NCBI GenBank assembly: GCA_030433195.1
Contig: JAUIME010000215.1
Coordinates: 1 to 8,017, forward strand
Reading direction: 5' to 3'
Length of the DNA: 8,017 bases
From: a bacterium
GTDB taxonomy: Bacteria > Planctomycetota > JACOTG01 > JAUIME01
Shown here: positions 6,406 through 8,017 of the stretch, one piece after another
Numbering within the stretch: position 1 is the stretch's first letter
Layout of the letters: each line of letters starts with the position of its first letter
The notes under the pieces: model-generated
The model's input: the letters and a program-made list of their open reading frames with translations, nothing else
Database searches by the model: none
Told to the model about the DNA's origin: nothing
Translations under genes and position numbers: made by a program

Positions 6406-6630
6406 TCAAGATTCCGACAGACCGACCGCAAGTCGCATGCGACGCACCGCATTTCCGGCGTCACTCATCGAGAGGATCCGTAAGTAGCGCTTTTCGAACT
6501 GGTTGCGTTCGCGCTCGCGGAGGCGCTGCAGGGTCCGTTGATTCTGCGGCGGGGCCGGAGCCGGAAACGTTTTCCGGATCGTGATCACCGACCGGTAGGT
6601 TCCTTCTCGCGCTCGCAGCACGGTCTTCAT
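6406..6630 (-). CDS. Small basic protein of unknown function, coupled to the upstream 50-residue gene
   Basis: The 74-residue product matches no family I recognise. It starts MKTVLRAREGTYRSVITIRK, has a short proline-rich turn (FPAPAPPQNQ, residues 22-31), then a strongly charged stretch likely to be helical (QRLRERERNQFEKRYLRIL, 35-53), and ends in a basic region. It has no signal peptide, no membrane span and no cysteine; the high Arg content suggests binding to nucleic acid or to another protein, but this is only composition. The ATG (6630-6628) overlaps the TGA (6629-6627) of the 50-residue gene as ATGA, a classical arrangement for translational coupling on one mRNA. That overlap is the main reason for the start, although the frame is open further upstream. 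A purine-rich GGAAACGGG just before may serve as the ribosome binding site. Alternatively, the pair is one ancestral protein of about 125 residues split by a one-base frameshift. Confidence 0.62.
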   Translation of the reverse strand: MKTVLRAREGTYRSVITIRKTFPAPAPPQNQRTLQRLRERERNQFEKRYLRILSMSDAGNAVRRMRLAVGLSES

Positions 6631-6779
6631 CCCAAGCCCGTTTCCGAGGCGCCGATGCGCTGCTCGTGGAGCCCCTTGGCGGCCGCGATGCACTCGCATC
6701 CGACCCACGTCATGAGCCCCGTGAGGGGGAAACCGATGAGAACACTGCTCATGGTGAGAACTCTCGGAAGATTCTTCAT
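6627..6779 (-). CDS. Small membrane peptide or lipoprotein of 50 residues
   Basis: A short, unrecognised protein with unusually good start signals: AAGGAGG (complement of 6789-6795) lies 9 bases before the ATG at 6779. The sequence begins MKNLPRVL, then has a hydrophobic stretch at about residues 11-27 (SSVLIGFPLTGLMTWVG) followed by Cys28-Glu-Cys30 and a short hydrophilic tail ending SETGLG. This could be a single membrane span, or a lipoprotein signal peptide with Cys28 as the lipidated residue. The latter has an imperfect lipobox (WVGC, where Leu, Val or Ile is usual for the Trp). Its TGA overlaps the ATG of the 74-residue gene as ATGA, so the two are probably made together. It begins 281 bases after the stop of the beta-sandwich gene, with a structured gap between. 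Small, but strongly supported as translated by its ribosome binding site and coupling. Function unknown. Confidence 0.72.
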   Translation of the reverse strand: MKNLPRVLTMSSVLIGFPLTGLMTWVGCECIAAAKGLHEQRIGASETGLG

Positions 6780-6788
6780 CACAGTGTG

Positions 6789-6795
6789 CCTCCTT
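6789..6795 (-). promoter_or_regulatory. Consensus ribosome binding site of the 50-residue gene
   Basis: AAGGAGG on the minus strand, 9 bases before the ATG at 6779, is a perfect anti-16S match. It decides the start of this small gene over the longer upstream open frame and implies high translation. Confidence 0.75.
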
Positions 6796-6818
6796 CTCTT
6801 TCGTGGCCGACGGTTCGA

Positions 6819-6835
6819 GCCGACTCGAAGTCGGC
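6819..6835 (-). promoter_or_regulatory. 7-bp dyad in the leader of the 50-residue gene
   Basis: GCCGACT (6819-6825) and AGTCGGC (6829-6835) form a perfect stem with a 3-base loop, about 40 bases before the ATG at 6779. TTCGAG (6814-6819) with CTCGAA (6824-6829) gives a competing stem. It could be an operator dyad or an RNA attenuator. No ligand or regulator can be named. Confidence 0.3.
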
Positions 6836-6954
6836 GACCGCGCGGCCGCTCGGTTCCTTTCCAAGAGGGGGTAGAGCAAGGGGCTTGCCATAGCGATTGG
6901 CCTACGTGACAAAGTCGTGGCAGAGTGCGGTGAGAGTGTCCGAGAGGGCCTCGA

Positions 6955-6984
6955 GAAGGCCATTCGAAGGGAGAGAATGCCTTC
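6955..6984 (-). promoter_or_regulatory. 10-bp imperfect inverted repeat in the intergenic region
   Basis: GAAGG-C-CATTC (6955-6965) pairs with GAATGCCTTC (6975-6984) over 10 bp with a single bulged C and a 9-base loop. It overlaps and excludes the GGCCT/AGGCC hairpin at 6947-6961, so two alternative folds exist. On the minus strand the loop is pyrimidine-rich (TCTCCCTTC), and part of it could pair with the GAAGG of the ribosome binding site downstream. Regulatory meaning is inference. Confidence 0.3.
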
Positions 6985-7022
6985 GTTCGATGCTGCGAGC
7001 CGGGCGAAAACCGGGGCAAGAT

Positions 7023-7039
7023 CTACCCGATGTGGGTAG
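7023..7039 (-). terminator. Candidate terminator of the beta-sandwich protein gene
   Basis: CTACCC (7023-7028) and GGGTAG (7034-7039) form a perfect 6-bp stem with a 5-base loop, 21 bases after the minus-strand stop at 7061. A second GC hairpin with an internal TTTT follows shortly. There is no terminal T-run, so it is a plausible but weak intrinsic terminator. Confidence 0.4.
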
Positions 7040-7060
7040 CGTGGAAACACTCGCGATGCG

Positions 7061-8017
7061 TCAGGGCAGGTCGATCGACCACGGATCGGGGCCGACTTCG
7101 AAGGTCTCGTCGAGGATGACGGCGTCGTTGGCTCGTTCGATGATACGGACGCGGTGCACGCCAAGGGGCACGGCGACGCTCACGGGAGCCTCGTTGTAGA
7201 AGCGCCGGGCGACACGTGAGAACCCTTGCGCGTCCAGGATTTCGAAGCGCAGCGACGTCAGCGGGATCTCACCACCGCGCAGCACGATCGAGGTGGAAGC
7301 GACGGTGCGAAGTTCGACGCCGCGGTGCGGATTCGCCGGGTCGAGATCGACGCGCTCGATCGGCGACACGAGCGGCGTATCGTCGCCCGAGCTGCGATTC
7401 GACACGGTGACGCCATAGGCCCCGGGCGCGAGCGCATCGAACGTGAAGCTCCCGTCGGGTGCGCTGCGCGTCGACTGCGGACGATGATCCCGAAGCGATG
7501 GGTCCGTGTCCAAGGGAGCGATGCGGACGTCCGTCATGACCGGATCGCCGTCTTCATTGACAACGCGTCCCGCGAGCACGCATGCGGGTGATAGCGACAC
7601 GTCGCCGAGATCCGTGACCACGCCGCGGCCGACGAGCAAGCGCTTGGCGATGTGCGCGTATCCATCCGCGCGCGCCGTCCACGCGTACTCGCCCGGTGTG
7701 ACGTCGGCGATGTGAACAATGCCGTCGACCTCGCTGGTCGCCGAGCCGCTCGCGCCGGCGCCCCCGCTACCCAGCGAAGCGCGTACGTCGGGCACGGGTT
7801 CTCCCGTGCTCGAGTCGACGAACCGCGCGAAGAGCGAACCGTTACTCCTCAACCGTGCGATCGAAACGGTGAAGGCGACCTCCTCGTCGCCGGGCACGAC
7901 GCGCTTCGTTTGCAGAACGTCGTGGTAACGCACGAGGCTCACGTAGAGTGGAGGCTCTTCGTAGAGCAGCAGGGTGCCGAGGTATTCATTCGGCAGTCGG
8001 TCGAAGATGTAGCCGTT
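7061..8017 (-). CDS. Carboxypeptidase-regulatory-like beta-sandwich repeat protein (5' end outside the window)
   Basis: The visible 318 residues are the C-terminal part; the frame is open through the right edge, so the N-terminus is missing and the GTG at 7942 should not be taken as a start. At least two carboxypeptidase-regulatory-like (Cna-B/transthyretin-like) domains can be seen. One starts at SLFARFVDSSTGEPVPDVRA and closes with GIVHIADVTPGEYAWTARADGY. The next runs from CVLAGRVVNEDGDPVMTDVRIA to DGSFTFDALAPGAYGVTVSN. The paired G-x-V-x-D...G-x-P-V and D-G-x-F...L-x-P-G-x-Y patterns are diagnostic of the fold. The last 80 residues appear to form a third beta-rich domain ending WSIDLP. 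No catalytic residue is present. Such domains are usually extracytoplasmic and serve as spacers, adhesion or carbohydrate-binding modules; an N-terminal signal or a protease or sigma-factor-associated domain could lie upstream. It is followed on the same strand by the small-gene cluster 281 bases away. Confidence 0.85.
   Translation of the reverse strand, partial: NGYIFDRLPNEYLGTLLLYEEPPLYVSLVRYHDVLQTKRVVPGDEEVAFTVSIARLRSNGSLFARFVDSSTGEPVPDVRASLGSGGAGASGSATSEVDGIVHIADVTPGEYAWTARADGYAHIAKRLLVGRGVVTDLGDVSLSPACVLAGRVVNEDGDPVMTDVRIAPLDTDPSLRDHRPQSTRSAPDGSFTFDALAPGAYGVTVSNRSSGDDTPLVSPIERVDLDPANPHRGVELRTVASTSIVLRGGEIPLTSLRFEILDAQGFSRVARRFYNEAPVSVAVPLGVHRVRIIERANDAVILDETFEVGPDPWSIDLP

Larger units (their letters stand above)
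6780..7060. other. Structured intergenic region without a recognisable gene
   Basis: No convincing gene lies here; open frames in it are arginine-rich shadows. It holds several inverted repeats: 7023-7039 (6 bp), 6955-6984 (10 bp with one bulge), 6947-6961 (5 bp, overlapping and exclusive with the previous one), GCAAG-GGG-CTTGC (6876-6888) and 6819-6835 (7 bp). TATGGC (6893-6888, minus strand) is a -10-like sequence, but the upstream TTGTCA is only 14 bases away, too close for a normal promoter. The leader of the small-gene operon must lie here. Confidence 0.5.

Noticed and set aside
6888..6912. TTGTCA followed by TATGGC on the minus strand as a promoter for the small genes
   Set aside because: The spacer is only 14 bases, too short for a sigma-70 promoter, and no better -35 hexamer lies at 16-18 bases.
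6780..7019. N-terminal extension of the 50-residue gene to 7019
   Set aside because: The added sequence is Arg/Ser/Pro-rich without structure, and the consensus AAGGAGG sits exactly in front of the ATG at 6779.
6631..7164. Upstream extension of the 74-residue gene to an ATG at 7164
   Set aside because: It would overlap the beta-sandwich gene and the 50-residue gene and encode a low-complexity Ser/Arg/Pro stretch; the ATGA overlap gives a better start.
1..8017. Defence system, prophage, integrated element or CRISPR array
   Set aside because: No transposase, integrase, nuclease, repeat-spacer pattern, attachment repeat or compositional break was seen; the large genes are ordinary envelope proteins.

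Overview
The window is a high-GC, densely coding stretch of a bacterial chromosome. The best-supported guess is a planctomycete or a close relative. The reasons are a secreted PQQ-type beta-propeller carrying the WPSFRGPNGSG opening typical of planctomycete proteins, a membrane-anchored HEAT-repeat protein, and a planctomycete-like multi-pass SGNH hydrolase. The genus cannot be told from the sequence. No rRNA, tRNA, CRISPR array, transposase or phage gene is visible. Almost everything encoded is membrane-bound or exported, so this reads as a cell-envelope region.

Layout: (1) 1-1101 (+), an exported AttH/CrtC-type lipocalin-like protein whose first codon coincides with the window edge. (2) 1262-2560 (+), a 432-residue membrane-anchored HEAT-repeat protein that most likely starts at a TTG with a good ribosome binding site. 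(3) 2624-4300 (-), convergent with (2), a 558-residue membrane SGNH hydrolase with a recognisable promoter (TTGACC-17-TACGAT). A perfect 17-bp tandem duplication lies between (2) and (3). (4) 4554-6002 (+), divergent from (3), a secreted PQQ-like beta-propeller. (5) 6041-6779 (-), convergent with (4), three small unrecognised genes: a 50-residue membrane or lipoprotein-like peptide with a consensus ribosome binding site, a 74-residue basic protein coupled to it by an ATGA overlap, and an alanine-rich protein of about 91 residues. (6) 7061-8017 (-), the C-terminal 318 residues of a carboxypeptidase-regulatory-like (beta-sandwich repeat) protein that runs off the right edge.

The large genes look like separate transcription units: strands switch four times and the gaps hold hairpins or promoter-like elements. 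The part most worth a second look is 6041-7060. It contains the ATGA-coupled small gene pair, a 281-bp gap full of dyad symmetries, and a short gene whose better start leads through an in-frame TGA followed by a hairpin that fits the general rules for a bacterial selenocysteine insertion element. That last reading is speculative, and a plain stop codon remains the simpler explanation.
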